A stretch of DNA of 49,899 nucleotides from Taibaiella sp. (GCA_019739295.1 JAHHDV010000011.1:50001-99899), one strand, 5' to 3'; counted from the first letter of the stretch, positions 1 to 11,084 are shown. Made by a program: numbers and translations. Notes: a model not told the origin generated them from the letters alone.

Positions 1-488
<488 letters not shown>

Positions 489-604
489 AATATTTTAGTA
501 TCAGAGAATGGGTTAACCGTACTTTGTTTTGCAATAGACCAATATGTTATGATATTAAGTAGGAGATTATGGGGTATGGACATAATCAGATAAATTCTAC
601 GAAG

Positions 605-717
605 AAATGGCGGTAATGCCGAGGGTGCACACCTCTTCCCATACCGAACAGAGAAGTTAAGCCCCTTATGGCCGATGGTACTGCACTACAATGCGGGAGA
701 GTAGGTAGCCGCCTCCT
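605..717 (+). rRNA. 5S ribosomal RNA
   Basis: The core CCATACCGAACAGAGAAGTT (about 639-658) is typical of 5S rRNA, and the two ends (ATGGCGG near 607 and CCGCCT near 710) pair as the terminal helix I. The gene lies about 115 bases after 23S, in the usual order. The exact ends are uncertain by a few bases. Confidence 0.93.
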
Positions 718-725
718 TATTTTTT

Positions 726-760
726 AAACCCTTTCAGGTATAACCTGAAAGGGTTTTTTG
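726..760 (+). terminator. rRNA operon terminator
   Basis: A 14-bp stem (726-739 with 743-756) has a 3-base loop and is followed by a T run. It lies directly after the 5S gene, as a Rho-independent terminator should. Confidence 0.9.
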
Positions 761-1045
761 TTATGCCCCTGTGGCTGAAGGTCATTGGTGATAGAAGTGC
801 TGAAAACGAAGAAAGTCAAAAGCGCATTGGTGTACATGATCTTGTTATTGGCTTATTTTAAGGAATTGATTTTTCCGGTTGATGCCAAAATACTTCCGGG
901 TGGAATTTGGATGAGGGCCACAAAAGCTTTATGATCTAGCACTTAATATTCCCATAACCATCACATAAGAATTCAGTAACACTGCCGTAAATATCTGATA
1001 ATACTAAAAGGATTCTTTTGCATAAAAAACCTTGAATCCTTAGTT
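761..1045. other. intergenic, nothing recognised
   Basis: This 285-bp spacer lies between the rRNA terminator and the next gene. I see no conserved ORF, RNA or repeat in it. A promoter for the downstream gene is expected here, but I could not single out a good TAnnTTTG box. Confidence 0.4.
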
Positions 1046-4000
1046 ATGAAAAGAAATTTATTATGCAGTGCCTTGCTTCTGGGTAGTGTAATGTCCGTAA
1101 CGGCACATTTGTCCTTCGCCCAAAGCATGACACAGGTTAAAATTGTAGCATCAGGTATTGATGATGCTGAAGAAAATATTACCGGATCTGCTATTGGTGA
1201 AATAGACCTGACCAGCTCGGATTTAGAATTGTCTACAGATGGTTCCGACGAACAGGTGATCGGATTGAGATTTACAAATATTAATATTCCTGCAGGAGCT
1301 ACTATAGAAAGGGCATTTATACAATTTACCTCAAAGAATGATAAAGACCCCGTATTAGGTGACATAGAGATCACAGCCGAATATACAGGCAACGCAACAT
1401 CATTCTTAGCTACTGCATTTGATATTACTTCAAGGACTACAGTATCAGCAACTCCGGTAGTCTGGCCGGGTTCTGATGCAGGCTCCTGGGCAAATGGCCA
1501 ACCGAATGTGGCCGGTGAGGATCAGCGGACTCCGGATATTAAATCCGTACTTCAACCGGTATTCGAACACGAAAGCTGGTCATTGGGAAATTCGGTGGTT
1601 GTTCTTTTATCCGGTTCGGGAGTCAGAAATGCTTTCTCATATAATGGAAGTGCAGAGCATGCACCAAAACTGATCATTGAATTCTCAGGAGCCGCGATCC
1701 TGCCCTTGGAGGCGACATTGCTTCCTATAGAGAAGAACAGCAATTGGAAATATAACGATCAGGGTGATGACTTAGGCACGACCTGGTTTGGATCCTCTTA
1801 TGATGATAGTGACTGGAGCTATGGTCCCGGCAAATTGGGTTACAGTGATAATCCTACTACGACTTTATCCTATGGCCCTTCTTCCTCATCTAAATACCCG
1901 ACCTATTACTTCAGAAAGCATATAGGAATTACCGATTTATCCGGGCTCAATGACTCTTTGGACATATCTTTACTTTATGATGATGGTGCAGTAGTCTATA
2001 TCAATGGCAATGAAATCTTCAGAACCAATATGCCGGAGGGAGAGATTACTTATTCGACCTTTGCAAGTGCGGAGATAGATGGAAGTGCTGAGTCTTCATA
2101 TGAGATATTCAGAATTTCAAAAGAACATTTTGTGGAAGGGGAGAATGTAATCGCCGTGGAGATCCACCAATCCAGTGCTACCGGTCCTGATCTCGGATTT
2201 GACTTGTCTATGGAGGAAGTGCCGGAGATGGAACTGATATCATTTCCGATACCCAAATTAAGTCAATGGAAATACCTGGATGATGGTTCAGACCAGGGCA
2301 CTGACTATACTGCACTGACTTATGACGATGCATCATGGGCATATGGAAACGGTATCCTGGGTTATGGTGATCCTTCGGATCAGGCTACTACCCTTTCTTA
2401 TGGTCCCAGTTCATCTGAAAAATATCCTACCGCATATTTCAGAAAAAAAATACTAATAGAGGATCTTACAGCGCTTACCGAAAATGTCAAGGTCGAATTA
2501 TTAAGGGATGATGGTGCCATTGTATTTATCAACGGCAATGAAGTCATCAGGAGTAATATGCCTGAAATCTCAGATTATTTAACCTACTCGTCAGAGACCA
2601 TCGATGGTAGTGCTGAGGATGCCTATAATGTATATTATCTTCCAAAGACGGCCTTCACGGAAGGAGAAAATGTGATAGCGGTGGAGATCCATCAGAGAAG
2701 TGCGGGCAGTTCTGATATTTCTTTTGATATGAGTATCATCAATTATACGGCTCCCGAGATGCCGGAACCCTGTGATCCTCTGGCATCAGACCATATTTCT
2801 AATTTTGTATCGGTATTCCCTTCAGCGCAACCGGATTCCCTGAGGATCCCTGCTACACATACCTTTCAGATGCTGATCCAATCAGGAGTGCCTTATACCG
2901 ATATTGCAGATGGGAATACGAAAGGTACGTTTGACTTTACCGGATACATTCCGATCGATGGAAGCAGCACCAATGGCTATTTATCCTTAAACCATGAAGG
3001 CAGTCTATGGCCGAGTGCAGGTGTATCTATGATGGATATCCAATATGACGGGACTACCCAGTTATGGGAAATTACAAATAATGAACCCATTGATTTCTCC
3101 GTAGTAGAAGGAACGGGAAGAAACTGTTCAGGAGGTATCACGCCATGGGGTACAATTATCACTTGTGAGGAGACATTACCCAGCGCTGATGCCAATGCTG
3201 ACGGATACTATGATGTAGGCTGGGCTGTAGAGATAGATCCGGTTACCAAAACAATCGTGGACCATGACGGGGACGGAGAGCCGGATAAATTATGGCAGGT
3301 AGGACGGATGTCGCATGAGAATGTAGTGGTAGCAGAGGATGGCATCACATTATATGAAGGTAATGATGAAAACCCCGGCTTTATTTTCAAGTTTGTGGCA
3401 GATGAGGTCGGAGAACTCGGAACAGGAACACTCTATACGCTTAAATTAGACGGGGAACTGGGTACTTCCACTACCGGTGAATGGATAGAGATCCCTACCA
3501 GCACACCTACCCAATGTAACGAGGTAAGAACATATGCCAACATTACTGCAGGCGCTACCAACTTTAACCAGATCGAAGACGTAGAGATCAGTCCGTTTGA
3601 TGGCAAGATTTATTTTACTTCTAAGAGCAGCGGTAGGGTCTACAGGTTCCAGGATGATGGCATGACCATTAGTGAAATGGAGATTTTCGTGGGTGAAGAG
3701 TCCAGCATCTATGATATTGATTACGGAGATGATATAGCAGGAGAACAATGGAGAGGAGGTAATGATAACCTTACGTTTGATGATGCAGGTAATCTATATG
3801 TACTTCAGGACGGGGATAGAAATCATATCTGGATGGTGAAGCCCTGCCATTCTCAAGATTATCCTCAAGTAGAACTCTTCGCTGTAACCCCGGCTGGTTG
3901 TGAGCCTACCGGTATGACCTTCTCCCCGGATTACAAATTTATGTTTGTGAGTATGCAGCACCCGAGCGGAACTAATACTACAGAAATGATCGATGCAACA

Positions 4001-4636
4001 GGGAATCCTGTTATCTTTAATAAAGAGTCTGCAATTGTCATTGCCCGTAAAGAGTTCTTAGGCACAGAAGATCCGCTGGCAGTAAGCTTTATTTCTTTTA
4101 ATGCGGAATTACAGGAGAACAATACCGTATCTCTGGCATGGAGATTCAATAACAGTTCAGATGATCCTGTGATGTTCGAAGTTCAAAGGATGGTGCCGGG
4201 TTCTGAATTCCGGACATTGACGACAGTTTCATCTACTACTGGTATGGAAAACGGTTCATTGATGACATCTGTTGACGAGCAGCCTTATGCCGGAAGAAAC
4301 CTCTATAGGATCAAGGCAGTGGAAATCGATGGAAACGAAGTATTCAGTACAATTCAGAATGTAAACGTCAAACCATCTTCAGCCTTTTCAATCGCCGGAT
4401 TGTATCCTAATCCTACAGAGGATAAGATCAATATTATCCTGATAGGTGCTGAAGATAAACCGGTGGAAGTCACACTCTATAATGCCATAGGTACACAAGT
4501 GATGAATCAAAAGTTTGATTTGAAATATGGTAACAATAAACTGGAGTTAGATATGAGTTCATTGTCTGATGGCGTATATCACATGCTGATCACTGACGGT
4601 TCATTAATCATTAATGAAAAAGTAATCAAGAAGTAA
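1046..4636 (+). CDS. secreted DUF839 (PhoX-like) protein with T9SS sorting domain
   Basis: A 1196-residue exported multidomain protein. Residues 1-26 form a signal peptide ending near SFAQ. Residues of about 30-215 resemble a DNRLRE/CBM96-type beta-sandwich. Two homologous modules follow (about 220-395 and 396-570); both carry LSYGPSSS, KYPT.YFRK and DDGA.V.INGNE, so the region is an internal duplication. Residues of about 575-1030 look like DUF839, the PhoX-type beta-propeller phosphatase family (GRNCSGGITPWGT, EDGITLYEGNDEN, GEQWRGGNDNLTFD). The last 80 residues (LYPNPTEDKI to NEKVIKK) are a type A T9SS sorting domain. A calcium-dependent phosphatase is the family expectation, but I did not verify active-site residues. 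The start ATG opens directly on a good signal peptide. It is followed one base later by the LRR gene, suggesting co-transcription. Confidence 0.85.
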   Translation: MKRNLLCSALLLGSVMSVTAHLSFAQSMTQVKIVASGIDDAEENITGSAIGEIDLTSSDLELSTDGSDEQVIGLRFTNINIPAGATIERAFIQFTSKNDKDPVLGDIEITAEYTGNATSFLATAFDITSRTTVSATPVVWPGSDAGSWANGQPNVAGEDQRTPDIKSVLQPVFEHESWSLGNSVVVLLSGSGVRNAFSYNGSAEHAPKLIIEFSGAAILPLEATLLPIEKNSNWKYNDQGDDLGTTWFGSSYDDSDWSYGPGKLGYSDNPTTTLSYGPSSSSKYPTYYFRKHIGITDLSGLNDSLDISLLYDDGAVVYINGNEIFRTNMPEGEITYSTFASAEIDGSAESSYEIFRISKEHFVEGENVIAVEIHQSSATGPDLGFDLSMEEVPEMELISFPIPKLSQWKYLDDGSDQGTDYTALTYDDASWAYGNGILGYGDPSDQATTLSYGPSSSEKYPTAYFRKKILIEDLTALTENVKVELLRDDGAIVFINGNEVIRSNMPEISDYLTYSSETIDGSAEDAYNVYYLPKTAFTEGENVIAVEIHQRSAGSSDISFDMSIINYTAPEMPEPCDPLASDHISNFVSVFPSAQPDSLRIPATHTFQMLIQSGVPYTDIADGNTKGTFDFTGYIPIDGSSTNGYLSLNHEGSLWPSAGVSMMDIQYDGTTQLWEITNNEPIDFSVVEGTGRNCSGGITPWGTIITCEETLPSADANADGYYDVGWAVEIDPVTKTIVDHDGDGEPDKLWQVGRMSHENVVVAEDGITLYEGNDENPGFIFKFVADEVGELGTGTLYTLKLDGELGTSTTGEWIEIPTSTPTQCNEVRTYANITAGATNFNQIEDVEISPFDGKIYFTSKSSGRVYRFQDDGMTISEMEIFVGEESSIYDIDYGDDIAGEQWRGGNDNLTFDDAGNLYVLQDGDRNHIWMVKPCHSQDYPQVELFAVTPAGCEPTGMTFSPDYKFMFVSMQHPSGTNTTEMIDATGNPVIFNKESAIVIARKEFLGTEDPLAVSFISFNAELQENNTVSLAWRFNNSSDDPVMFEVQRMVPGSEFRTLTTVSSTTGMENGSLMTSVDEQPYAGRNLYRIKAVEIDGNEVFSTIQNVNVKPSSAFSIAGLYPNPTEDKINIILIGAEDKPVEVTLYNAIGTQVMNQKFDLKYGNNKLELDMSSLSDGVYHMLITDGSLIINEKVIKK

Positions 4637-4637
4637 G

Positions 4638-5564
4638 TTGCAAGGAAAAAGTAAAACGCTTATTAAATACATTATTCCGGCTGCTTTGGTATGTTTCCTG
4701 AGCAGCCGGAATCCTGTATCTGCACAATGTTCAGGTACCTCTTTCCACAATCTGGAGGAGGCGCTGACCCATAAGGAATGTGCGCTGTCCCTTTCATTGA
4801 GGTTGCACAAGATGGAGCTAATCCCTTCATCTATCGGACAACTCAGCCAGCTGGAGTTTTTGGATTTAAAGAAAAATGAACTGTATGGATTACCGGATGC
4901 GCTGCACCAATTATTACGGCTTCAGACCCTTGTTCTTTCTGAAAACCAGCTTCGGAAACTACCTTCAAATATCAGCCGCAATGTAAAGCTTCAGAAGCTC
5001 TATGCTTCAAATAACTATTTAGTGGAGCTGCCGGAGTCCATTATGGTATTAGACCATCTTGAAATCCTTGATCTCGCATGGAACAATTTTGCAACGATCC
5101 AGCATCAATTCGGCGGACTTTCTTCACTGGAAGTTCTGGATATGAGTCACAATAAAATCATTCATATGGATCCATCAGTTGGGAATTTAAAACAGTTGCA
5201 GCAGCTTTATCTCAATTACAACAAGCTTACCAAATTACCTTATACAATCTGTAAGTTAAGAGGATTGCAGACCCTTGATCTTTCCTTTAATCAGTTGCAG
5301 GCCCTCCCGGGAGATATAGGGAATATGAAGGATTTAAAATACCTGTCTGTTGCTAAAAACAAGCTCAGGGAATTGCCGGCCTCAATTACGAAATTGAAGG
5401 AGCTGGAGGTACTGCTGCTGAATGATAACCAACTCTCGGAATTGCCAAAGCAGATTAAGAAAATGAAAAACTTAAGGATACTTTCCCTGTCAGGCAACCC
5501 GCTTCAACCCATCGACGTGGATTACTTAAGAGTTGAAATGCCGGATACCCAAATCATTTTTTGA
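4638..5564 (+). CDS. exported leucine-rich-repeat protein
   Basis: A 308-residue protein with an N-terminal signal peptide (hydrophobic stretch IIPAALVCFLSS, cleavage near VSAQ) and about ten LRR units of roughly 23 residues with the pattern L..L..L.LS.N.L..LP..I..L. This is the bacterial small/typical LRR class, which forms a solenoid for protein binding; the partner is unknown. The start is TTG one base after the upstream stop, chosen because it gives the complete signal peptide. No sorting domain is visible at the C-terminus, which ends after the last repeat, so a periplasmic location is likely. Tight spacing on both sides suggests an operon with the DUF839 protein and the peroxidase. Confidence 0.85.
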   Translation: MQGKSKTLIKYIIPAALVCFLSSRNPVSAQCSGTSFHNLEEALTHKECALSLSLRLHKMELIPSSIGQLSQLEFLDLKKNELYGLPDALHQLLRLQTLVLSENQLRKLPSNISRNVKLQKLYASNNYLVELPESIMVLDHLEILDLAWNNFATIQHQFGGLSSLEVLDMSHNKIIHMDPSVGNLKQLQQLYLNYNKLTKLPYTICKLRGLQTLDLSFNQLQALPGDIGNMKDLKYLSVAKNKLRELPASITKLKELEVLLLNDNQLSELPKQIKKMKNLRILSLSGNPLQPIDVDYLRVEMPDTQIIF

Positions 5565-5583
5565 TAAAAGAAATTTGTAATCA

Positions 5584-7390
5584 TTGAAGAAGTTAATCAT
5601 TATGCTCTTGCTTGTAGCTGTGGGATCGGTCCTGACCGCATGGCAGCGACATACCGATCACACCAGGCATGACAAGATCAGCGGATATATAAATAAATAC
5701 ATTGACAGCCTGCTCCTTTGGAAAGCCGAGATCAGTGAACTGGCAGTGGATGGGGATGCCGGTGTGCTGGAAGATAAGTTTGCAGAGGGGCGTATCATTT
5801 ATAAGCATTTCGAATGGCTGGCAGAATATTATTTTCCCACATCTGCCAATCAGATCAACGGCGCGCCGCTTCTGGAGGCGGAAGCCAGTCATAACCTGGA
5901 GCCTGTATACCCCAGGGGTTTTCAGGTCATGGAAGAATATATCTATGGCGAACTGAATAAAGCATCCCGGGACCAGATCATATCGGAAGCATCCAATATA
6001 GAACAGGCAGCCCGAAAGATAAAGCGTCAGATGAAAGATATAGAATGGAGTGATAGCAGCACTTTGGATGCGTTAAAGCTCAATATTTATGCCATGATGA
6101 TCAAAAGCCTTTCCGGTTTCGATGCCCCGTCTGCATTGACCGGCATCGAAGAGGCGGATGCTGTATTGGAAAGTGTCCAGTTCGTTGTAGCACAGATGCC
6201 GGGGACTGAAGTATTATCCGCGACCATCCTTGATGCGAGGATGTTTATCCGGAAAAAACTATGCAGATTTTGTATCGTTCAACAGAGCAGTATTTTTAAA
6301 GGACTATTGCAATAAGATTACATCTGCAATCGTGGATTATCACCTGGATCATAAGATCGCCTTCGCTACAATACCCCGTGCGATACGGCCTGATACAAGG
6401 TCCTTGTTTGCCCCTGATGCTTTTGATCCATTGTATTTTGCCCCTGACGGTACTCTGATTTCAGATGCGAAAACAGCATTGGGGCGACAGCTTTTTTACG
6501 AATCGCGTTTGTCTTCCTCTGCTAGCAGGAGCTGTGCTACCTGCCACCAGCCCGACAAAGCCTTCTCTGACGGACTGGTCAAGAATCTCGCTATTGTAGG
6601 AGACCAGGAGCTCAGGAGAAACACCCCGACATTGATCAATGCTGCTTTACAGCCTGCACAATTTTACGACAGCAGGATTACTTTCCTGGAAGACCAGGTC
6701 CATGATGTCATCACCAACAGGGATGAGATGAACAGTGATCTGGATGAATTGTGTGCCAGCCTGATGAAAGATCCGGTGTACAAGAAGTTATTTGAAGAAG
6801 TCTTTCCTAAAGAACAGATATCCTCCCATCACCTGAGATCTTCTATTGCAGCTTATGTCCGTTCTTTGGTAGCAATGAACAGCACTTTCGACAAATATAT
6901 GAACGGCCGGGAAGAAGCGATGACCGTGAAGCAAAGAGATGGATTCAACCTGTTTATGGGAAAGGCAAAATGCGGTACATGTCACTTTATGCCTTTGTTC
7001 AATGGTTCATTTCCACCTTTGTTTTATAAGATAGAATCAGAAGTGCTTGGAGTACCTTTAGAAAATATAAAGGCCAATGCGATCGTGGATACAGATTCCG
7101 GAAAATATGAGTTATATCATATCCCGCATCAGCTTTTTGCATTCAAGACCGTGACGGTAAGGAATGCAGAGCTTACTGCGCCTTATATGCATAATGGTGT
7201 ATTCAAGACCCTGGAAGAGGTAGTGGATTTTTATGATCTGGGCGGCGGTGCAGGGCTTGGTATTGAACTGGATCATCAGACCCTGGCCCCGGACCCGTTA
7301 GGACTTACGATTTACGAGCGGTCTGCATTGGTGGAATTTATGAAAGCACTGACAGATACGGTAGTACATCGCCCTTTGTCTGTTCAGTGA
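5584..7390 (+). pseudogene. di-haem cytochrome c peroxidase with extra N-terminal domain, one frameshift
   Basis: Two overlapping frames (5584-6315 and 6230-7390) together encode one protein of about 600 residues. The first 220 residues form an exported alpha-helical domain often found ahead of peroxidases in Bacteroidota, perhaps imelysin-like. The rest is a MauG/CcpA family peroxidase with two haem c sites, CATCH (in SRSCATCHQPDKAF) and CGTCH (in KAKCGTCHFMP). It would reduce hydrogen peroxide in the periplasm with electrons from cytochrome c. The frames join if one A is removed from the six-A run at 6253-6258, giving RKNYADFVSFNR. The start is a TTG 19 bases after the LRR gene. Whether the break is real or a sequencing error cannot be told from the sequence; the intact flanking frames favour error. 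Confidence 0.85.
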
Positions 7391-7421
7391 TATCATCCTC
7401 TTGCCGAAAATAAAGTGGATC

Positions 7422-7463
7422 AAATCGTCAGGAGCCTGTTATCAAAAGGTCTCCTGACGATTT
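7422..7463. terminator. bidirectional terminator between convergent genes
   Basis: A 13-bp perfect stem (7422-7434 with 7451-7463) is preceded by an A-rich stretch and followed by T residues. It lies between the peroxidase and the convergent azurin gene, so it can serve both. Confidence 0.8.
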
Positions 7464-7508
7464 TTATTATGGCCCGTGGTTATCACTTGGGAAGCAATTG
7501 GTGTAAAC

Positions 7509-8021
7509 TTATTCTACAATAAATTTACCTCTCATGATTGCAGAGTGTCCTGTAAAGGAACATAGATAATTATAAACGCCGGCTGCGGGTGCATCAAAAG
7601 TTATCGTATCAGATTCCCCTCCTCCCAGCATCTTGGTATGTGCTATAATCTGCGAAGTGTCTTCAGGGATAAAATCATTTTTTTGAAATTTCATGGCTTC
7701 ATTGGCAAAATCATTGACAGCAACGCCTTCCTTCAGCAATACAAAATTATGGCCCATGGTGCTCTTGGGCATTTTTCCGGTATGTGTCAGGACCAGCGTG
7801 ATCCTCTGGCCTGCTTTTACCCTGATCTCCCGGGTGCTGAAGGTCATATCATCTCCGCCGTAGAGTTGAATGGTTGCTTCTTTTGCATTGGGGTCAGTCT
7901 TCACGTCAGCACTTGTTGTTGCGGTTGTTCCTGCCTGATGTGCTGAATGTGCATCAGGGTCATTGCTGCCACACCCCAGGAGGAGGAATGGTGCCACGAT
8001 CAGCCATTTCATTGATTTCAT
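7509..8021 (-). CDS. azurin-type blue copper protein (lipoprotein)
   Basis: A 170-residue cupredoxin. Residues 1-17 form a lipoprotein signal with a lipobox (FLLLGCGSN), so it is probably anchored in a membrane. A low-complexity His/Thr/Ala linker follows. The azurin copper ligands are all present: His in GHNFVLL, Cys and His in YLCSFTGH, and the axial Met in SAIMRG. It would carry electrons in the periplasm, possibly to the convergent cytochrome c peroxidase next door, for which azurin is a known donor in other bacteria; that link is inference. Length and motif order fit the azurin family. Confidence 0.9.
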   Translation of the reverse strand: MKSMKWLIVAPFLLLGCGSNDPDAHSAHQAGTTATTSADVKTDPNAKEATIQLYGGDDMTFSTREIRVKAGQRITLVLTHTGKMPKSTMGHNFVLLKEGVAVNDFANEAMKFQKNDFIPEDTSQIIAHTKMLGGGESDTITFDAPAAGVYNYLCSFTGHSAIMRGKFIVE

Positions 8022-8048
8022 TTTTTATGGTTTTTGAGTTAAACAATT

Positions 8049-9575
8049 CTATTCATGAGGGACTGCATTTATCAGTGCCTGTGTATACGGGTTCCGGGGC
8101 ATACCGATAATACCGGATAGGCTTCCTTCTTCTACTATGCTCCCGTTTTGCATCACGATCACCCTGTCACATACTTTCTTCACGACATTGATGTCATGGG
8201 TGATGAACAGGTAGGTTAAGTTTTTTTCTTTCTGTAACCTCATCAGTAAAGCTAGTATCTGTTCCTGAACATGGATATCCAGGGCTGCCACACTTTCATC
8301 ACAGATGATGAGCGACGGATTCAATGCCAGGGCCCGGGCGATACAGATTCTCTGCCTTTGCCCCCCGCTGAATTCATGCGGGTATTTGTTGAAATCCGTG
8401 GGCGAAAGGTCTACCTGCAGCAGCAACGATATAGTAGCCTCCTTTGCTTCCTTTTGCGACAGGCCGAAGTGAACGGTCATCGGTTCGGAAATGGCTTCCC
8501 CGATCCTGATCCTTGGATTCAATGAAGCAAACGGGTCCTGGAAAATGATTTGAACTTGAGTCCTGAGCTTTCGCCATTCTGCTTTGGATAGGTGCGTGAT
8601 ATCCTTTCCACGAAAGATAATTTTCCCGGCCCTGACGGGTATCAAGCCCAGGATGGCTTTACTCACTGTCGTTTTTCCGCTTCCTGATCCGCCGATCAGT
8701 CCCAATGTCTCCCCTTCGTATAATTCAAAATGAACTTTATCTGCAGCCAGCACCGTGTCTTTTCCCTGGTGATACGCTACACTTACATTTTCTACCTGGA
8801 GGACAGGAGTATGTTTCTTCTCTTCAGGTACCTTTAACGGAATCTCCTTCGTGTACAGGCTCCTGTCAGTTATCTTTCCGTCTTTCATCTCCACAACCTG
8901 GTCTGAAATATGCTGTGCCAGTGCCAGGTCATGCGTAATGAACAGCACTGTCGTACGGTGCTCCTGTACCAGCTTTTGGATCAAATGGACGATTTCCTTC
9001 TGTACCAGCACGTCCAGTGCAGTACTGGGCTCATCTGCGATGAGCAGCTGTGGCTGATTGATCATGGCCATTGCGATCATTACCCTTTGTTTCTGTCCTC
9101 CGGACATTTCATGAGGATATTTATCGAAGGCTTTTTCAGGATGGGGAATCTGCACTTTCTGCAGCCACGCTGTCGCCAGCGCTTTTGCTTTTTTCTTCGG
9201 AATATCCTGATGGGCAAGTGCAGCTTCCATCAGCTGTTTGCCGCAGCTGATAAGCGGGTTCAGCGCACTCATCGGTTCCTGGAAGATCATCGCAAAATCT
9301 TTTCCTCTTATCTTTTTCCATCCTGAGGGATCAAGCGCTAACAATTCCTGATGGCCATACCGGATGCTTCCTTCGATAACCGTCTGGCGGGGAAGCAAAC
9401 CCATTAATGCAAGACTGGTGACGGATTTTCCTGACCCGGAGGCGCCGATGAGCGCAGTCACCTTTCCTTTGGGGATTTGAAGACATATTCCCTTCAGGCC
9501 ATGTAGTCTTCTTTCCTTGTCGAAAAATACATGCAGATCTCGGATCTCTATAAGAGGTTGTGGATCAGTGGTCAT
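8049..9575 (-). CDS. oligopeptide/dipeptide ABC transporter, two fused ATPase domains
   Basis: A protein of about 508 residues with two tandem ABC ATPase domains of the Dpp/Opp type. Domain 1 has Walker A GASGSGKS, signature MSGGQKQR and Walker B LLIADEPS; domain 2 has GGSGSGKT, FSGGQRQR and LIICDES. The arrangement equals DppD fused to DppF (also seen in YejF and GsiA). It would energise import of peptides or similar solutes, but no permease or binding-protein gene lies nearby. The start is set at the ATG giving MTTDPQPLIEIRDL, because the frame upstream has no family-like sequence. Confidence 0.9.
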   Translation of the reverse strand: MTTDPQPLIEIRDLHVFFDKERRLHGLKGICLQIPKGKVTALIGASGSGKSVTSLALMGLLPRQTVIEGSIRYGHQELLALDPSGWKKIRGKDFAMIFQEPMSALNPLISCGKQLMEAALAHQDIPKKKAKALATAWLQKVQIPHPEKAFDKYPHEMSGGQKQRVMIAMAMINQPQLLIADEPSTALDVLVQKEIVHLIQKLVQEHRTTVLFITHDLALAQHISDQVVEMKDGKITDRSLYTKEIPLKVPEEKKHTPVLQVENVSVAYHQGKDTVLAADKVHFELYEGETLGLIGGSGSGKTTVSKAILGLIPVRAGKIIFRGKDITHLSKAEWRKLRTQVQIIFQDPFASLNPRIRIGEAISEPMTVHFGLSQKEAKEATISLLLQVDLSPTDFNKYPHEFSGGQRQRICIARALALNPSLIICDESVAALDIHVQEQILALLMRLQKEKNLTYLFITHDINVVKKVCDRVIVMQNGSIVEEGSLSGIIGMPRNPYTQALINAVPHE

Positions 9576-9843
9576 TTCAGGTTCGTGTCCAAAGGTACGC
9601 AACTTCTCCTGAGCCGGGAGCTTTTTTTTGTCATGAATTACAGGACAATAGCAGCAAGCCGGATAGACCTGTTTCGGGCTTTCCTGCATTTAAGGGAGAT
9701 CTGAAGACCGGTTTTACCACACGATACATTATACGTAATGCCGGGCCGGCAACCAAGTAATTCCTTCATAAAATAGAAACGCTCAACAAGGCATTCCGTT
9801 ATTTCGATTAGCTTTGCCGAGGGTTCAAGTACAAACTTTTATT

Positions 9844-11046
9844 ATGACAAAAACATATGGCATCATTGGCGGAGGGATTATCGGCCTGGCTACAGCATAT
9901 AAGCTCCTGAAGCGGTTTCCTGATGCGACAGTGATCCTGTTCGAAAAGGAAAGCACTGTCGGCAGGCACCAGAGTGGCAATAACAGCGGTGTGCTGCATT
10001 GTGGATTGTACTATCAGCCGGGTTCCCTGAAGGCCAGGCTCTCGGTAGAGGGACTGAGGGAAATGGCAGATTTTTGTAAGACTTACCAGATACCCCATGA
10101 TATCTGCGGTAAGGTAGTGGTGGCTACAACAGATGCGGAAGAGGAAGCCCTTGAAGAATTGATGAAACGGGGTGCTGCCAATGGATTGGAAGGTTTGAGA
10201 TTCCTGGACGAACAGGAGCTGAGAGAACGCGAACCTTATGTATGGGCACAAAAAGCCTTACTGGTTCCGCAGGAGGGAATCGTGGACTATAAAGCGGTCA
10301 TGAGACAATTGTCCCAATTGATACAGGAAAGGGGAGGTAGCATACGCTGTGGTGTGCGTATAGATGGCATCAAAGATATGGGGGGCAAGGTCTGGCTCAG
10401 CAATGGCATAGAAGAATGGGTTGTGGATACCCTGATCTGCTGTGCGGGCTTGCATGCGGACCGGCTTTATGAAGCTGCTACGGGATTGAAGAGCCCGGTC
10501 AAGATTGTACCGTTCAGGGGTGAGTATATGGAATTGGTTCCTGAAGCCGGGCATATGGTCAGTCACCTGGTTTATCCGGTTCCTGATGCACAGTACCCGT
10601 TCCTGGGAGTACACTTTACCCGGATGGTGGATGGCAGGCGCGAAGTAGGCCCTAATGCGGTACTTGCGGCCAGGAGAGAAGGGTATTCATTTGCGCAGAT
10701 CTCCCTGAGAGATACTTTTGATGCTTTGTCTTATAAAGGCTTGTGGAGATTTTTATCCAACAACCTGATGTTCAGCCTGGGTGAGCTGCAGTCATCTATA
10801 CAGCCTGCATTATTCCTGAAAAAAGCCCGGAAGCTCATACCTGAGATCAGCCTGAAAGATCTGAAGAAAGGAAATGCCGGTGTTCGCGCGCAGGCGATGG
10901 AACCGGACGGGCAGCTGATTATGGACTTCAGGATCCTGCGCCGGGGTGCGCAGGTTCATATTCTCAATGCCCCATCCCCGGGTGCGACTGCCAGTCTTGC
11001 TATTGCAGATTATATACTGGATGAGTATGTTGTCTCCCATTCCTAA
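9844..11046 (+). CDS. lhgO: L-2-hydroxyglutarate oxidase
   Basis: A 400-residue FAD-dependent oxidoreductase of the DAO family. The N-terminal dinucleotide-binding motif is GGGIIGLATAYKL, followed by the LhgO-typical stretch SGNNSGVLHCGLYY. Other family blocks include FRGEYMEL, YPVPDAQYPFLGVHFTR and a C-terminal GVRAQAM..DG segment. The enzyme oxidises L-2-hydroxyglutarate to 2-oxoglutarate, passing electrons to quinone or oxygen. The start is the ATG ten codons inside the longest frame, which puts the Rossmann motif at the usual distance from the N-terminus. It stands alone, convergent with the small membrane protein genes. Confidence 0.93.
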   Translation: MTKTYGIIGGGIIGLATAYKLLKRFPDATVILFEKESTVGRHQSGNNSGVLHCGLYYQPGSLKARLSVEGLREMADFCKTYQIPHDICGKVVVATTDAEEEALEELMKRGAANGLEGLRFLDEQELREREPYVWAQKALLVPQEGIVDYKAVMRQLSQLIQERGGSIRCGVRIDGIKDMGGKVWLSNGIEEWVVDTLICCAGLHADRLYEAATGLKSPVKIVPFRGEYMELVPEAGHMVSHLVYPVPDAQYPFLGVHFTRMVDGRREVGPNAVLAARREGYSFAQISLRDTFDALSYKGLWRFLSNNLMFSLGELQSSIQPALFLKKARKLIPEISLKDLKKGNAGVRAQAMEPDGQLIMDFRILRRGAQVHILNAPSPGATASLAIADYILDEYVVSHS

Positions 11047-11084
11047 GCCGAAAAGAGCTTAGCCCGCATATTTACTGTTCCTCA

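Noticed and set aside
9576..9689. N-terminal extension of the ABC ATPase
   Set aside because: The extra 38 residues are Cys/Lys-rich without family similarity; the ATG at 9575 gives a normal start.
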